Source of the DNA: an uncultured Eubacterium sp.
GTDB taxonomy: Bacteria; Bacillota; Clostridia; Lachnospirales; Lachnospiraceae
NCBI GenBank assembly: GCA_910583555.1
Contig: CAJTXO010000003.1
Location: forward strand, 133,058-197,057
Direction: 5' to 3'
DNA: 64,000 nt
A program made the position numbers and the translations under genes. How positions within the stretch are numbered: the stretch's first letter is position 1; every line of letters starts with the position of its first letter. Of the stretch, positions 53,157 to 62,360 are shown piece by piece. The notes under the pieces were generated by a model that saw nothing but the letters and a program-made list of their open reading frames with translations, was not told the DNA's origin and ran no database searches.

Positions 53157-53670
53157 GTTTTTTTGCAATCAATATCCGCGAGTATTTGGCATTGGGAGAT
53201 GATTATGAAGCCGGAGAGCCAGCACTTATAAAGTTACTCTCCGGAGTATCTTGTTTTTTCAAAGGATAATGGAGAAATGTTAGGCTTATTTTACCCTTGC
53301 GTTAAAGTCGTTGACAATAAAGGGCGAAACGGTAAGCAATACCACAAAAAGAAAATTGTTGCGAATTAGTGAGTTGGATGAAAAGTCTAATACATATACC
53401 ATGTCGGCATATCTTATTGCCCAGTTAGGAAAAAATTATTTGGATGAAAGAGATAAGGAGATTACTGGAAAAGAGCTTATAGAACTAGCTTGGATAATAA
53501 TTGAAAGAACACAGTATATGCTTGGTGGTATGGTAACATTCTTAGTAGCGGAGAACGAGGAAAAACTGCTGGCATTTTACCAAGCGAATCGTTTTGCACA
53601 GTTTGACACCAGAACGGCATCAGGTAAAGATGAGGCATTTGAGTTGGTGCAGCTTTTAAGATTGCTTTGA
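53140..53670 (+). pseudogene. decayed GNAT-like acetyltransferase (toxin-like) gene
   Basis: ATG 53140 overlaps the antitoxin-like ORF. Removing one T from the T7 run at 53158-53164 restores a frame reading FFAINIREYLALGDDYEAGE, then PALIKLLSGVSCFFKG and a stop at about 53270. Past an apparent internal deletion the frame shifts again (VVDNKG around 53306), and an open frame to 53670 carries the C-terminal half: YTMSAYLIAQLGKNYLDERD and VTFLVAENEEKLLAFYQANR, the usual GNAT ending. At least two frameshifts plus a missing middle mean it is dead. Confidence 0.7.
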
Positions 53671-53735
53671 GTCAATTTTGCGATAGAGCGTCACAGGGTT
53701 TATATATCATGTAGCGTTCCAGAATGGAGAGGAAA

Positions 53736-55376
53736 ATGAAACGATTGAAAAAATATATTTGCATGTATCTTATTGCCGCCCTGACTATCACAGGTATTTC
53801 AATTCCAACAAAAGCGGCAGAAAAGAGAGAAAAGCCAGAACAGGCTGAAACAAAGGAGAGAACCGCTCCTATCACACCGGCACCTACAAAACTGCCGGAG
53901 CAGACGATGGTGCCGAAACCGACCGGAAATCCCTCTGTAAGCACCAAACCGACTGAATATCCTTCCGTGAGCGCGAGCCCGGCACCGAGCTACGGCCCCA
54001 AACTGGCAGCACCGGTTTTACATACGGCAACCGCGGATGAAAAAGGCATTCATGTTGATTTTTCCAGCGTAGAAGGGGCTCGGATGTATTACATTTACAT
54101 CCGCAAAGCCGGAAGCGCAAGCGGTTTTTTTGAGATCAGCGAGTTGGCCGCGGAACGTTATGAAACTGTCATGGCGCAGGGCGGAGTATTTTTGTCGGTA
54201 GAAGAGGAGGACGTGGAACTCGGGATATCCTATGAGATCATGGTGCGCTCGTCGAAAAACTATATCATTTCGCAGGATAGTAATATCCTCCGTGCCGACA
54301 TGCCGCAGGATATCGTGGCAGGAGTGTCGGCGAAAGCGTCAAGTCAAAGTTCCGTTACGATCGAGTGGGACAGGCTGCGGGGCGTGAATGGCTATGAGAT
54401 CCAGTTCAGCCTGACCGAAAACGGACCATACCAAACGGCTGTCATTCTTCAGGATAATGCGGCCACTTCATGGGTGCATCACAACTTAGAGCTTGGAACG
54501 ACCTATTACTATAAAGTGTACGCGCTGGGAGAGGTGACGAAAAGTTACGCGGCAGCTGTCGTAACATGTCTGGTGACCTTTGAGAAACCGAAAGGGATCC
54601 AGAGTAAGATGGCGGGCCCCAAAAAAATGAAACTGAGCTGGAAAAACGTCAGCGGCGCGGACGGCTACATCATTTACCGTTCGGAGACGAAAAACGAATG
54701 GCATAAAGGAAAGCTGAAAAAGTACAAGGTGCTGCGCGGTGAAAAGAACACAAAACTGACTGTGCCCAAAGTGAAAAACGGCATGTGCTATCACTACGAG
54801 ATTCTGGCATACGCAGTAAAAAAAGGTGTGACGATCGAGGGAAATACCGCGTCATACAGCCGGTACGCCGATTACTACGGACACGAAAACGAAAGCTACG
54901 ATCATCGTTGGAAGCGGATCTACCAAAATAAAAAAACAGAATATGATCACCGCAAGTCGGGAAAATATATGACGACGATCCGCGTAAAGGTGTGGGATTT
55001 TGCCCGTGGCATGTCGGGAAGAAAGGTTACAAAGATTAAGACTTTTTCGGTCCATAAGAAGATCGCGCCTACCATGAAGAAGATCTTTCAGGAGATCTAC
55101 CGCGGAAAGGAAAAGGCGCCAATCTATGAGATCGGCGGGTATGCCGCGAGAAGCGGCCAGCACGGCCAGGGACTTGCCATTGACATCAATTCCAACTATA
55201 ACTACATGGTACAGGGAAAGAAAGTACTCGCCGGAAGCTGCTGGAAACCCGGAAAGTACGCGTACTCCATCAAACGGAACGGCGACATTGAGAAGGCATT
55301 CCGCAAATATGGATATACGCGTGGTCTTTGGGGAAACCGCAGGGATTACATGCACTTTTCCTATTTTGGAACTTAA
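53736..55376 (+). CDS. secreted M15/VanY-like D-Ala-D-Ala carboxypeptidase with Fn3-type domains
   Basis: ATG 53736 chosen for GGAGAGG upstream; 546 aa. Signal peptide about 1-30 (YICMYLIAALTITGISIPT, then KAAEK). A Pro/Thr/Ser-rich linker (about 45-90) is followed by two or three fibronectin-III-like repeats (about 95-370; ITIEWDRL-like VTIEWDRLRGVNGYEIQ and LSWKNVSGADGYIIYRS). The C-terminal catalytic domain has the zinc motif HGQGLAIDIN (H-x6-D) and a second His in RRDYMHFSYFG. It trims peptidoglycan stem peptides at the cell surface; Fn3 domains likely space or bind it on the wall. Confidence 0.85.
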   Translation: MKRLKKYICMYLIAALTITGISIPTKAAEKREKPEQAETKERTAPITPAPTKLPEQTMVPKPTGNPSVSTKPTEYPSVSASPAPSYGPKLAAPVLHTATADEKGIHVDFSSVEGARMYYIYIRKAGSASGFFEISELAAERYETVMAQGGVFLSVEEEDVELGISYEIMVRSSKNYIISQDSNILRADMPQDIVAGVSAKASSQSSVTIEWDRLRGVNGYEIQFSLTENGPYQTAVILQDNAATSWVHHNLELGTTYYYKVYALGEVTKSYAAAVVTCLVTFEKPKGIQSKMAGPKKMKLSWKNVSGADGYIIYRSETKNEWHKGKLKKYKVLRGEKNTKLTVPKVKNGMCYHYEILAYAVKKGVTIEGNTASYSRYADYYGHENESYDHRWKRIYQNKKTEYDHRKSGKYMTTIRVKVWDFARGMSGRKVTKIKTFSVHKKIAPTMKKIFQEIYRGKEKAPIYEIGGYAARSGQHGQGLAIDINSNYNYMVQGKKVLAGSCWKPGKYAYSIKRNGDIEKAFRKYGYTRGLWGNRRDYMHFSYFGT

Positions 55377-55560
55377 AATATAATAAAATAGACAATGAAT
55401 ACTGACAATTTTTGTGAAAACCGCTAAAAAATGGTTTATTTGGTAAAAAAGTGCTTTATCTTTCGGTATGGGTTGTGTTATAATATTCACAGCGACCATT
55501 CAAATGCAATTTTGAAGGTCAAAATCACAATACTATATTTTATAGGAGGAATTTATAGAC

Positions 55561-58194
55561 ATGGCAAACAAATGGGTTTATTTATTCAGTGAAGGAAATG
55601 CCAACATGCGTGAGCTTTTGGGTGGTAAAGGCGCAAACCTTGCCGAGATGACCTCGCTCGGTCTTCCGGTACCACAGGGATTTACGATTACGACAGAGGC
55701 TTGTACGCAGTACTATGAAGACGGCCGTGAAATCAATGATGAGATCCAGGGTCAGATAAACGAGTACATCGTAAAGATGGAAGAGATTACAGGTAAAAAA
55801 TTTGGTGACAAGGAGAACCCGCTCCTCGTTTCGGTTCGTTCCGGTGCTCGTGCATCCATGCCGGGAATGATGGATACGATCCTGAACCTCGGACTGAATG
55901 AGACAGTAGTAGAAGTTATTGCAGAGAAGTCAAACAACCCGCGCTGGGCTTGGGACTGCTACAGAAGATTTATTCAGATGTATTCCGATGTCGTAATGGA
56001 AGTCGGGAAAAAATATTTCGAAGAACTGATCGATAAGATGAAAGCTGACCGCGGCGTACAGCAGGATGTGGAGCTGACGGCTGACGACTTAAAAGAGCTG
56101 GCAAACCAGTTTAAGGCAGAATACAAAGAGAAAATCGGCGCTGATTTCCCGGATGATCCGAAAGAGCAGCTGATGGGCGCGATCAAAGCTGTATTCCGTT
56201 CCTGGGACAACCCTCGTGCAAATGTATACCGCCGCGACAACGATATCCCGTATTCCTGGGGTACAGCAGTAAACGTTCAGTCTATGGCATTTGGTAACAT
56301 GGGCGATGACTGTGGTACTGGTGTTGCATTTACCCGTGACCCGGCTACCGGCGAGAGAAAGCTGATGGGTGAGTTCTTGAAGAACGCGCAGGGCGAGGAC
56401 GTGGTTGCCGGTGTTCGTACACCGATGCCGATCGCACAGATGGAGCAGGAGTTCCCAGAGGCATTCGCGCAGTTCAAAGATGTTTGTTCCACACTGGAAA
56501 ACCACTACAGAGATATGCAGGATATGGAGTTCACAGTTGAGAACAAGAAACTGTACATGCTCCAGACACGTAACGGAAAGAGAACAGCACAGGCGGCTCT
56601 TAAAATTGCCTGCGACCTCGTAGACGAGGGAATGAGAACAGAGGAAGAAGCTGTTGTCATGATCGATCCGCGTAACCTGGATACGCTTCTCCATCCGCAG
56701 TTTGACACTGCTGCGTTGAAGAAAGCAACACCGATGGCAAAAGCACTTGGTGCTTCTCCGGGAGCAGCCTGCGGTAAGATCGTATTTACAGCAGAAGACG
56801 CTGTAGAGTGGAATGCCCGCGGTGAGAAAGTCGTTCTCGTTCGTCTTGAGACTTCTCCGGAAGACATTACCGGTATGAAGGCTTCTCAGGGTATCCTGAC
56901 TGTCCGCGGCGGTATGACGAGCCATGCAGCCGTTGTAGCCCGTGGTATGGGAACATGCTGTGTATCCGGATGCGGCGACATTAACATGGATGAGGAAAAC
57001 AAGAAATTTACTTTAGGCGGGAAAGAGTTCCACGAAGGAGATTCTATTTCCATCGATGGTTCTACCGGAAATATTTACGACGGCATCATCCCGACCGTAG
57101 ATGCTACGATCGCCGGTGAGTTCGGCCGTATCATGGACTGGGCAGACAAATACCGCACGATGAAAGTCCGCACAAATGCAGATACGCCGGCTGACGCAAA
57201 GAAAGCCCGCGAACTTGGCGCGGAAGGTATCGGCCTTTGCCGTACGGAGCACATGTTCTTTGAAGAGGACAGGATTGCTGCATTCCGTGAGATGATCTGT
57301 GCCGATACAGTAGAAGAGAGAGAAGCTGCTCTCGACAAGATCCTCCCATATCAGCAGAGTGACTTCGAGGCGCTTTACGAGGCTTTGGAAGGAAATCCGG
57401 TTACGATCCGTTTCTTAGATCCGCCTCTGCATGAATTTGTTCCGACCGAAGAGGCCGACATCAAGAAGCTGGCTGACGCACAGGGCAAATCGGTAGAAGA
57501 CATTAAGGCAATCATCGCTTCCCTGCACGAGTTCAACCCGATGATGGGACACCGTGGATGCCGTCTTGCCGTGACATATCCTGAAATTGCGAAGATGCAG
57601 ACAAAAGCTGTCATCCGTGCAGCGATCAACGTTCAGAAGGCACATGCAGACTGGACCGTAAAACCGGAGATTATGATTCCATTGATCGGCGACGTGAAGG
57701 AATTGAAATATGTGAAGAAATTCGTTGTTGAGACCGCAGACGCGGAAATCGCGGCAGCAGGCAGCAGCCTCCAGTATGAGGTTGGTACGATGATCGAGAT
57801 TCCTCGTGCTGCCCTGACAGCGGATGAGATCGCGAAGGAAGCTGATTTCTTCTGCTTCGGTACAAACGACTTGACGCAGATGACATTCGGATTCTCCCGT
57901 GATGACGCCGGTAAGTTCCTGGATGCTTATTATGACGCTAAGATCTTTGAGAACGATCCATTTGCAAAACTGGATCAGACGGGTGTTGGCAAGCTTATGG
58001 AAACAGCTCTGAAGCTTGGTAAACCGGAAAACAGCGCGCTTCACTGTGGTATCTGCGGTGAGCACGGCGGAGATCCGTCTTCGGTAGAGTTCTGCAATAA
58101 GATTGGTTTGGATTATGTATCCTGTTCACCGTTCCGTGTACCAATTGCGCGGTTGGCGGCAGCACAGGCAGCTATTAACGAAAAGAGGAATTAG
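55561..58194 (+). CDS. ppdK: pyruvate, phosphate dikinase
   Basis: 877 aa. N-terminal ATP-grasp domain (GGKGANLAEMTSLGLPVPQG and SVRSGARASMPGMMDTILNL), the swivelling phosphohistidine domain (His near 456 in GGMTSHAAVVARGMG), and the C-terminal PEP/pyruvate barrel with GIGLCRTEHMFFEEDR, GTMIEIPRAALTADEIA and the catalytic Cys in HCGICGEHGGDPSS. Interconverts PEP and pyruvate with AMP and PPi, replacing or reversing pyruvate kinase in anaerobes. It forms its own transcription unit (TATAAT at 55479-55484) and ends at the border of the mobile element. Confidence 0.98.
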   Translation: MANKWVYLFSEGNANMRELLGGKGANLAEMTSLGLPVPQGFTITTEACTQYYEDGREINDEIQGQINEYIVKMEEITGKKFGDKENPLLVSVRSGARASMPGMMDTILNLGLNETVVEVIAEKSNNPRWAWDCYRRFIQMYSDVVMEVGKKYFEELIDKMKADRGVQQDVELTADDLKELANQFKAEYKEKIGADFPDDPKEQLMGAIKAVFRSWDNPRANVYRRDNDIPYSWGTAVNVQSMAFGNMGDDCGTGVAFTRDPATGERKLMGEFLKNAQGEDVVAGVRTPMPIAQMEQEFPEAFAQFKDVCSTLENHYRDMQDMEFTVENKKLYMLQTRNGKRTAQAALKIACDLVDEGMRTEEEAVVMIDPRNLDTLLHPQFDTAALKKATPMAKALGASPGAACGKIVFTAEDAVEWNARGEKVVLVRLETSPEDITGMKASQGILTVRGGMTSHAAVVARGMGTCCVSGCGDINMDEENKKFTLGGKEFHEGDSISIDGSTGNIYDGIIPTVDATIAGEFGRIMDWADKYRTMKVRTNADTPADAKKARELGAEGIGLCRTEHMFFEEDRIAAFREMICADTVEEREAALDKILPYQQSDFEALYEALEGNPVTIRFLDPPLHEFVPTEEADIKKLADAQGKSVEDIKAIIASLHEFNPMMGHRGCRLAVTYPEIAKMQTKAVIRAAINVQKAHADWTVKPEIMIPLIGDVKELKYVKKFVVETADAEIAAAGSSLQYEVGTMIEIPRAALTADEIAKEADFFCFGTNDLTQMTFGFSRDDAGKFLDAYYDAKIFENDPFAKLDQTGVGKLMETALKLGKPENSALHCGICGEHGGDPSSVEFCNKIGLDYVSCSPFRVPIARLAAAQAAINEKRN

Positions 58195-58225
58195 ACAACA
58201 ATATATTTACTTCTGTACCTTAACG

Positions 58226-58321
58226 GTGACAAGGGAGGATGTAAGGGCATTTATGGCTGAACGTCCGGAGTACACAAAGGCTAACAGATTTAAAGATATT
58301 GTAGTAAAAGTCTATATATAA
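58226..58321 (+). pseudogene. short 3' gene fragment at the element border
   Basis: An open frame without a convincing start encodes VTREDVRAFMAERPEYTKAN followed by RFKDIVVKVYI and a stop. It looks like the C-terminal end of a longer protein that I cannot name. The position directly between ppdK and the mobile-element genes suggests a remnant left by insertion, or the distal end of the element. Confidence 0.45.
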
Positions 58322-58330
58322 GTTCTGCAA

Positions 58331-58401
58331 GGGAAAGCAAAGCGCTTTCCCTTGTTTGATGTTTGGGAATAGACCCTATTTCGGGTTTGTTCCCTTTTTT
58401 T
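58331..58401 (+). terminator. two consecutive terminator-like hairpins
   Basis: First: GGGAAAGC (58331-58338) with GCTTTCCC (58344-58351), then TTG. Second: GGGAATAGACCC (58365-58376) with GGGTTTGTTCCC (58383-58394), one mismatch and G-T pairs, followed by seven T. They insulate ppdK from the element genes. Span 58195-58432 holds nothing else apart from the fragment above. Confidence 0.75.
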
Positions 58402-58432
58402 ATTCAATATCTTTAATGAAGGAGGTTCAGGC

Positions 58433-58951
58433 ATGAACAACACAGCGTTAAGAGCAGGGGCGCAGAGCGCCAACAACACACACATGGTTTTTGCAAACGA
58501 GGAACATGAGAAGTTTTATTATGAGAAATTGAAACAGGCAAGGTATCAGGACTGTTATCACAAGGCTTTGATCTACATTCTCGGCATTTCAGAGGACACA
58601 AGAAATCATTTCAGCCAGATTTATGATATTAAGTCAGGGTACATCAAGCCGGAATGCCTGCATCAAGGATGGCAGACAAGCGGCAGTGTCCGGGTGGTAA
58701 GGCTTGCCTTTAACCTTTACACGGACGGAACGCCAAGCGTTGATGATTATGAGAGCAGGGACGAGCAGATAAGCGAGTGCAGGGAGTATTCCGTGAGCGA
58801 TATTTTTTGCTGCGGTTATGCGGTGTATTTCTGGCAGGGCATTAAGCTTCGTTATCCGGAATACTGCACAAAGCAGAAGTCCGTTGAGGAAATCCTTGCG
58901 GAAATGGAGAGGAAACGTGCTGAAAATTCGACTGATGGGAACGAAAAATGA
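58433..58951 (+). CDS. DUF6075-like mobile-element protein
   Basis: 172 aa, RBS GAAGGAGGT. Begins MNNTALRAGAQSANNTHMVF and contains NEEHEKFYYEKLKQARYQDC and YSVSDIFCCGYAVYFWQGIK. I recall this as the DUF6075 family found at one end of conjugative elements and prophages of Clostridia. No enzymatic motif is seen; the role is unknown. Its 3' end overlaps the next gene by 35 bp. Confidence 0.75.
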   Translation: MNNTALRAGAQSANNTHMVFANEEHEKFYYEKLKQARYQDCYHKALIYILGISEDTRNHFSQIYDIKSGYIKPECLHQGWQTSGSVRVVRLAFNLYTDGTPSVDDYESRDEQISECREYSVSDIFCCGYAVYFWQGIKLRYPEYCTKQKSVEEILAEMERKRAENSTDGNEK

Positions 58952-59099
58952 TATTAAATGGTTCGGGAAATTTTTGCGAAGACAGCCCCAAGTAGCTGTT
59001 ACGGAGTTTTCCGAACTGTACCGGAACAAAGGTACAAACAGGTATTACCGGGCTTATGTGGAAGTGCAGAAAGCCAACATCAAAGAAAAATCTGACTGA
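58917..59099 (+). CDS. DUF3970-like small protein
   Basis: GTG 58917 chosen because GGAGAGG lies 4-5 bp upstream; 60 aa. Sequence LKIRLMGTKNDIKWFGKFLR with VTEFSELYRNKGTNRYYRAY matches the small DUF3970 proteins of Gram-positive mobile elements. Translationally coupled to the previous gene; ParA begins 18 bp later. Confidence 0.75.
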   Translation: MLKIRLMGTKNDIKWFGKFLRRQPQVAVTEFSELYRNKGTNRYYRAYVEVQKANIKEKSD

Positions 59100-59116
59100 T
59101 ACGGAGGAATAAAACC

Positions 59117-59902
59117 ATGTGTAAAATTATAGCAATCGCAAACCAGAAGGGCGGTGTGGGCAAGACCACCACCACAAGCAGCTTGGGGATCGGGCTGGCA
59201 AAGCAGGGAAAGAAAGTTTTAGTCATAGATGCGGACGCACAGGGCAGTCTGACCGCAAGCCTCGGCTTCACAGAGCCGGACAAGCTGGAAGTTACCCTTG
59301 CGAACATAATGGAAAAGGTCATCAATGACGAGGAAATAGAGCCGGATTACGGTATCTTAAAGCATGGCGAGGGCATTGACTTGATGCCGGGGAATATTGA
59401 ACTCTCCGGTTTGGAAGTTTCCCTTGTGAATGTAATGAGCCGGGAGATTATGATGCGCTCTTATGTGGAGATGGTTAAGGAGCAGTACGATTATATCCTG
59501 ATTGACTGTATGCCTTCCCTCGGCATGATAACCATAAACGCCTTTGCGTGTGCCGACAGCATTTTGATTCCCGTTCAGGCGGCATATCTGCCCGTTAAGG
59601 GATTGGAACAGCTTATTAAGACCATAGGCAAGGTAAAGCGGCAGATTAACCCGAAACTGGAGATTGAGGGAATCCTTCTGACAATGGTTGACAGCCGGAC
59701 AAACTATGCAAGGGATATTACAGCATTACTTGTTGAGAATTATGGAAAAAATGTAAGGATATTCAAAAACAGCATACCGATGTCGGTGAGGGCGGCGGAA
59801 ACTTCCGCAGAGGGCATCAGCATTTACCAGCATGACCCGAAAGGCAAAGTTGCGGGGGCATACCAGTCCTTGACAAAGGAGGTGCTTGAGAATGGCAGGT
59901 AA
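59117..59902 (+). CDS. ParA/Soj partition ATPase of the mobile element
   Basis: 261 aa, RBS ACGGAGGAAT. Deviant Walker A NQKGGVGKTTTTSSLGIGL, VLVIDADAQGSLTASLG, Walker B-type YDYILIDCMPSLGMIT. ParA uses the nucleoid as a track to segregate plasmid DNA, working with the ParB encoded next, whose start overlaps its stop by 11 bp. A ParA/ParB/RepA_N set is standard for plasmid-like integrative conjugative elements in Clostridia. Confidence 0.95.
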   Translation: MCKIIAIANQKGGVGKTTTTSSLGIGLAKQGKKVLVIDADAQGSLTASLGFTEPDKLEVTLANIMEKVINDEEIEPDYGILKHGEGIDLMPGNIELSGLEVSLVNVMSREIMMRSYVEMVKEQYDYILIDCMPSLGMITINAFACADSILIPVQAAYLPVKGLEQLIKTIGKVKRQINPKLEIEGILLTMVDSRTNYARDITALLVENYGKNVRIFKNSIPMSVRAAETSAEGISIYQHDPKGKVAGAYQSLTKEVLENGR

Positions 59903-60767
59903 GGCAGGGAGTGCATCAAAAGTCAGGCTGAACAGTTTTGACGATTTATTTGGAGGTGCGGAAAACCAGACAGGGGAGCAGATTATCCATGCGAAGCTGA
60001 CCGATTTGCACACTTTCAAAGGACACCCGTTCCGTGTCCTTGATGATGAAAAAATGGAGGAAACCACAGAGAGCATCGGCAAATACGGTGTGCTTGTGCC
60101 GGGGCTTGCAAGACCGAGGGAAGGGGGCGGCTATGAGATCATAGCCGGACACCGGAGGAAACGGGGTTCGGAACTGGCAGGGCTTGATACCATGCCCGTC
60201 ATAGTCAGGAATTATACGGACGATGAAGCCACAATTATCATGGTGGATTCCAATATCCAGCGGGAGGATATTCTGCCGAGCGAGAAAGCAAAGGCTTATG
60301 CCATGAAGTATGAAGCGATGAAGCATCAGGGCAGCAAAGGGGGCAGCACCCTTGACGAAGTGGGGGAAGCTGCCGGGGAAAGCGGAAAGACGGTGCAGAG
60401 GTATGTATGGCTCTCCCGGCTGTCTGATGAACTTCTTGGCATGGTGGACACAAAGAAGATAGGAATATCGCAGGGCGTGGATATTTCCTTTCTGCCGGAG
60501 GAACAGCAGCAGTATGTGGAGGTTGTTCTTCAGGAAACGGGAGCGTCGGTTTCCAACGCACAGGCGGCAAAGCTGAAAGAGTATGGGAAAAGCGGCGAAC
60601 TGACGCTTGCGATGGTGCGGCTGATACTGGCGGAGGAAAAGCCGAAAGAGAGGAAAGTAACAATCAAGGGCGATAAGATCAGCCAGTATTTTTCAGAGGA
60701 CTATTCCAATGACGATATAGAGGGCATCATTATCCAGCTTTTGGAGGAATGGCAGAGGAAACAGTGA
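59892..60767 (+). CDS. ParB/Spo0J-family partition protein
   Basis: ATG 59892 behind AAAGGAGGTGCTTGAG; 291 aa. N-terminal ParB/sulfiredoxin domain: HPFRVLDDEKMEETTESI, YEIIAGHRRKRGSELAG (the GHRR CTP-binding motif) and DSNIQREDILPSEKAKAY. The middle helix-turn-helix region, with KTVQRYVWLSRLSDELL, should bind parS. No parS-like palindrome was picked out by eye. Coupled to ParA by overlap, and 13 bp from the rep gene. Confidence 0.93.
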   Translation: MAGKAGSASKVRLNSFDDLFGGAENQTGEQIIHAKLTDLHTFKGHPFRVLDDEKMEETTESIGKYGVLVPGLARPREGGGYEIIAGHRRKRGSELAGLDTMPVIVRNYTDDEATIIMVDSNIQREDILPSEKAKAYAMKYEAMKHQGSKGGSTLDEVGEAAGESGKTVQRYVWLSRLSDELLGMVDTKKIGISQGVDISFLPEEQQQYVEVVLQETGASVSNAQAAKLKEYGKSGELTLAMVRLILAEEKPKERKVTIKGDKISQYFSEDYSNDDIEGIIIQLLEEWQRKQ

Positions 60768-60780
60768 AAGGGGCGGTAAC

Positions 60781-61872
60781 ATGGGCGAGCCATTAAAGTT
60801 TGATTATTACTATGGCGTTGAAGCGGAGCAGTTTTCTTTTTACCGTGTTCCCCGCCTTTTGATAAAGGACGAGCGTTTCAGGGGGCTTAGCAGCGATGCT
60901 AAGCTCCTGTACGGGCTGATGCTTGACAGAATGGCGCTATCTATGAAAAATGGATGGCTGGACGATGAAAACCGGGCATATATTATTTATGCTGTGGAGA
61001 ACATCATGGAGGATTTAGGCTGTTCCAAACCTACCTGCATAAAGATTATCAGGGAGCTTGACGCAGATAACGGGATTGGATTGATTGAGAAAAAACGCAG
61101 GGGGCTTGGAAAGCCTGATATAATTTATGTGAAAAATTTTGCTTCTGTGCCGGAAAAAGAAAGCGGAAAAAAGCCCGCTGATACTGACGTTTCCACAGAA
61201 GTAAAAAATCTTTACTTCAAGAAGGAAAGGAATTTTACTTTTGGAAGTAAAGAAACTGAACCTCTGGAAGTAAAGGAATCTGACTTCAAGAGGGAAAAGA
61301 ATTTTACTTCTGGAAGTAAAGGAACTGGACTTCAAGAAGTAAAAGAATTTGCCCCTAATTATAACAATACTATCTATAACAACCAGAATAATACTGATAT
61401 GAGTTATACCAATCCTATCAATCAATCAGAGGGAAATGCAGATAGTTCAGGAGCGCATGAAAAAGAGGATAGGATTGATGTGATTGATGAAACAGCAGCA
61501 TATATGCAACTCATTCGTGATAACATTGAATACGAGCATCACATGAAATATGACCAGCATGGCGATAAGGAGATGTATGAGGAAATCTACGAAACAATCT
61601 GTGACGTAGTATGCGTGAGGCGGCAGATAATCCGCATCAATGGGGAGGAATACCCTTATGAGCTTGTAAAATCACGCTTCCTGAAGCTGAACAGCGGTCA
61701 TGTGGAGTATGTCATGGGGTGCATGAAAGATACCGTTACAAAGATTACAAACATCAGGGCATACCTGATCACTGCCCTTTACAATGCCCCCTCAACCATG
61801 AGCCACTATTACCAGCAGGCGGTTCAGCATGATATGTATGGCGGAGGGTGGGCGGAAAAAGGAATTACATAA
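60781..61872 (+). CDS. RepA_N replication initiator with DUF6017-type C-terminus
   Basis: 363 aa, RBS AAAGGGGCGG. N-terminal RepA_N winged-helix domain (about 1-115): FYRVPRLLIKDERFRGLSSD, AKLLYGLMLDRMALS, SKPTCIKIIRELD. The middle (about 138-195) is built from a 23-residue repeat that comes from the DNA iterons at 61198-61358. The C-terminal domain (about 240-363, YEEIYETICDVVCVRRQIIR and ITNIRAYLITALYNAPSTMS) matches the DnaD-like/DUF6017 ending of such proteins. It should start theta replication of the excised element. Confidence 0.92.
   Translation: MGEPLKFDYYYGVEAEQFSFYRVPRLLIKDERFRGLSSDAKLLYGLMLDRMALSMKNGWLDDENRAYIIYAVENIMEDLGCSKPTCIKIIRELDADNGIGLIEKKRRGLGKPDIIYVKNFASVPEKESGKKPADTDVSTEVKNLYFKKERNFTFGSKETEPLEVKESDFKREKNFTSGSKGTGLQEVKEFAPNYNNTIYNNQNNTDMSYTNPINQSEGNADSSGAHEKEDRIDVIDETAAYMQLIRDNIEYEHHMKYDQHGDKEMYEEIYETICDVVCVRRQIIRINGEEYPYELVKSRFLKLNSGHVEYVMGCMKDTVTKITNIRAYLITALYNAPSTMSHYYQQAVQHDMYGGGWAEKGIT
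61198..61358. repeat. seven iterons at exact 23-bp period inside the rep gene
   Basis: Units start at 61198, 61221, 61244, 61267, 61290, 61313 and 61336, each 23 bp. The left half is GAAGTAAA in units 1, 3, 4, 6 and 7; unit 2 is GAAGGAAA and unit 5 GAGGGAAA. The right half tends to ACTTC or TTTACTTC, making each unit an imperfect palindrome. Because 23 is not a multiple of 3, the protein repeats every 23 residues (69 bp). RepA_N plasmids are known to carry their origin inside rep, so this is the probable oriV and RepA binding site. Confidence 0.8.
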
Positions 61873-61875
61873 CGG

Positions 61876-61902
61876 ACTTCTGGACACAATGTCCAGAGGT
61901 GG
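61876..61902. promoter_or_regulatory. hairpin element, copy 1
   Basis: ACTTCTGGACA-CAA-TGTCCAGAGGT: TCTGGACA and TGTCCAGA form a perfect 8-bp stem with a 3-nt loop, 3 bp after the rep stop codon. Nearly the same element recurs at 63222. No T-tract follows, so it is not a normal terminator. Confidence 0.7.
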
Positions 61903-61958
61903 AAAAAATTTAAGGCAGGGTGTATGATACTGCTATGGAACTGGAAACGGAGGAATTT

Positions 61959-62327
61959 ATGGTGAAAGAAACATATATTACAGAGGAAGAACGGAGAAAA
62001 TGCCGGAAGGTGGCGGATGCCTTTGCGGAACTTGAAGATGTGGACGTTGTTGTGGTCGATGCAGGCAGATATGGCTTTGTCAAGCTGCAATATTATGTGC
62101 CGCAAAAGGGTTTTGAAAATGACATTACCTTTACGGAGAGCATGGAGCTTTTTGAGGATTTGTGGGAGGAATGGCTGCACACGCAGCTTATCATACTCGC
62201 AAAGGAAATGGGAATATCCAATATTGTGTATGATGATGTGTTTCAGCGGCTGACGGAAGAAAAGCAGAGGGAGCTTATGGGCTGGAAACAGCATTTCGCA
62301 GAGATAGCGGGAATAGAGATGCCATAA
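61959..62327 (+). CDS. unknown mobile-element protein
   Basis: ATG 61959 chosen because ACGGAGGAATTT lies directly before it; the frame is open from 61920 without a site. 122 aa, acidic, no TM helix: VADAFAELEDVDVVVVDAGR, VKLQYYVPQKGFENDITFTE, WEEWLHTQLIILAKEMG. I cannot place it in a family. It sits in the rep-to-transfer segment of the element. Confidence 0.7.
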   Translation: MVKETYITEEERRKCRKVADAFAELEDVDVVVVDAGRYGFVKLQYYVPQKGFENDITFTESMELFEDLWEEWLHTQLIILAKEMGISNIVYDDVFQRLTEEKQRELMGWKQHFAEIAGIEMP

Positions 62328-62360
62328 GCCAGACAAAGTGTAGTGGGCGGCACATTCAAG

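Noticed and set aside
56089..56925. 278-aa open frame antisense to ppdK
   Set aside because: Shadow frame; Cys/His/Arg-rich composition, no family resemblance.
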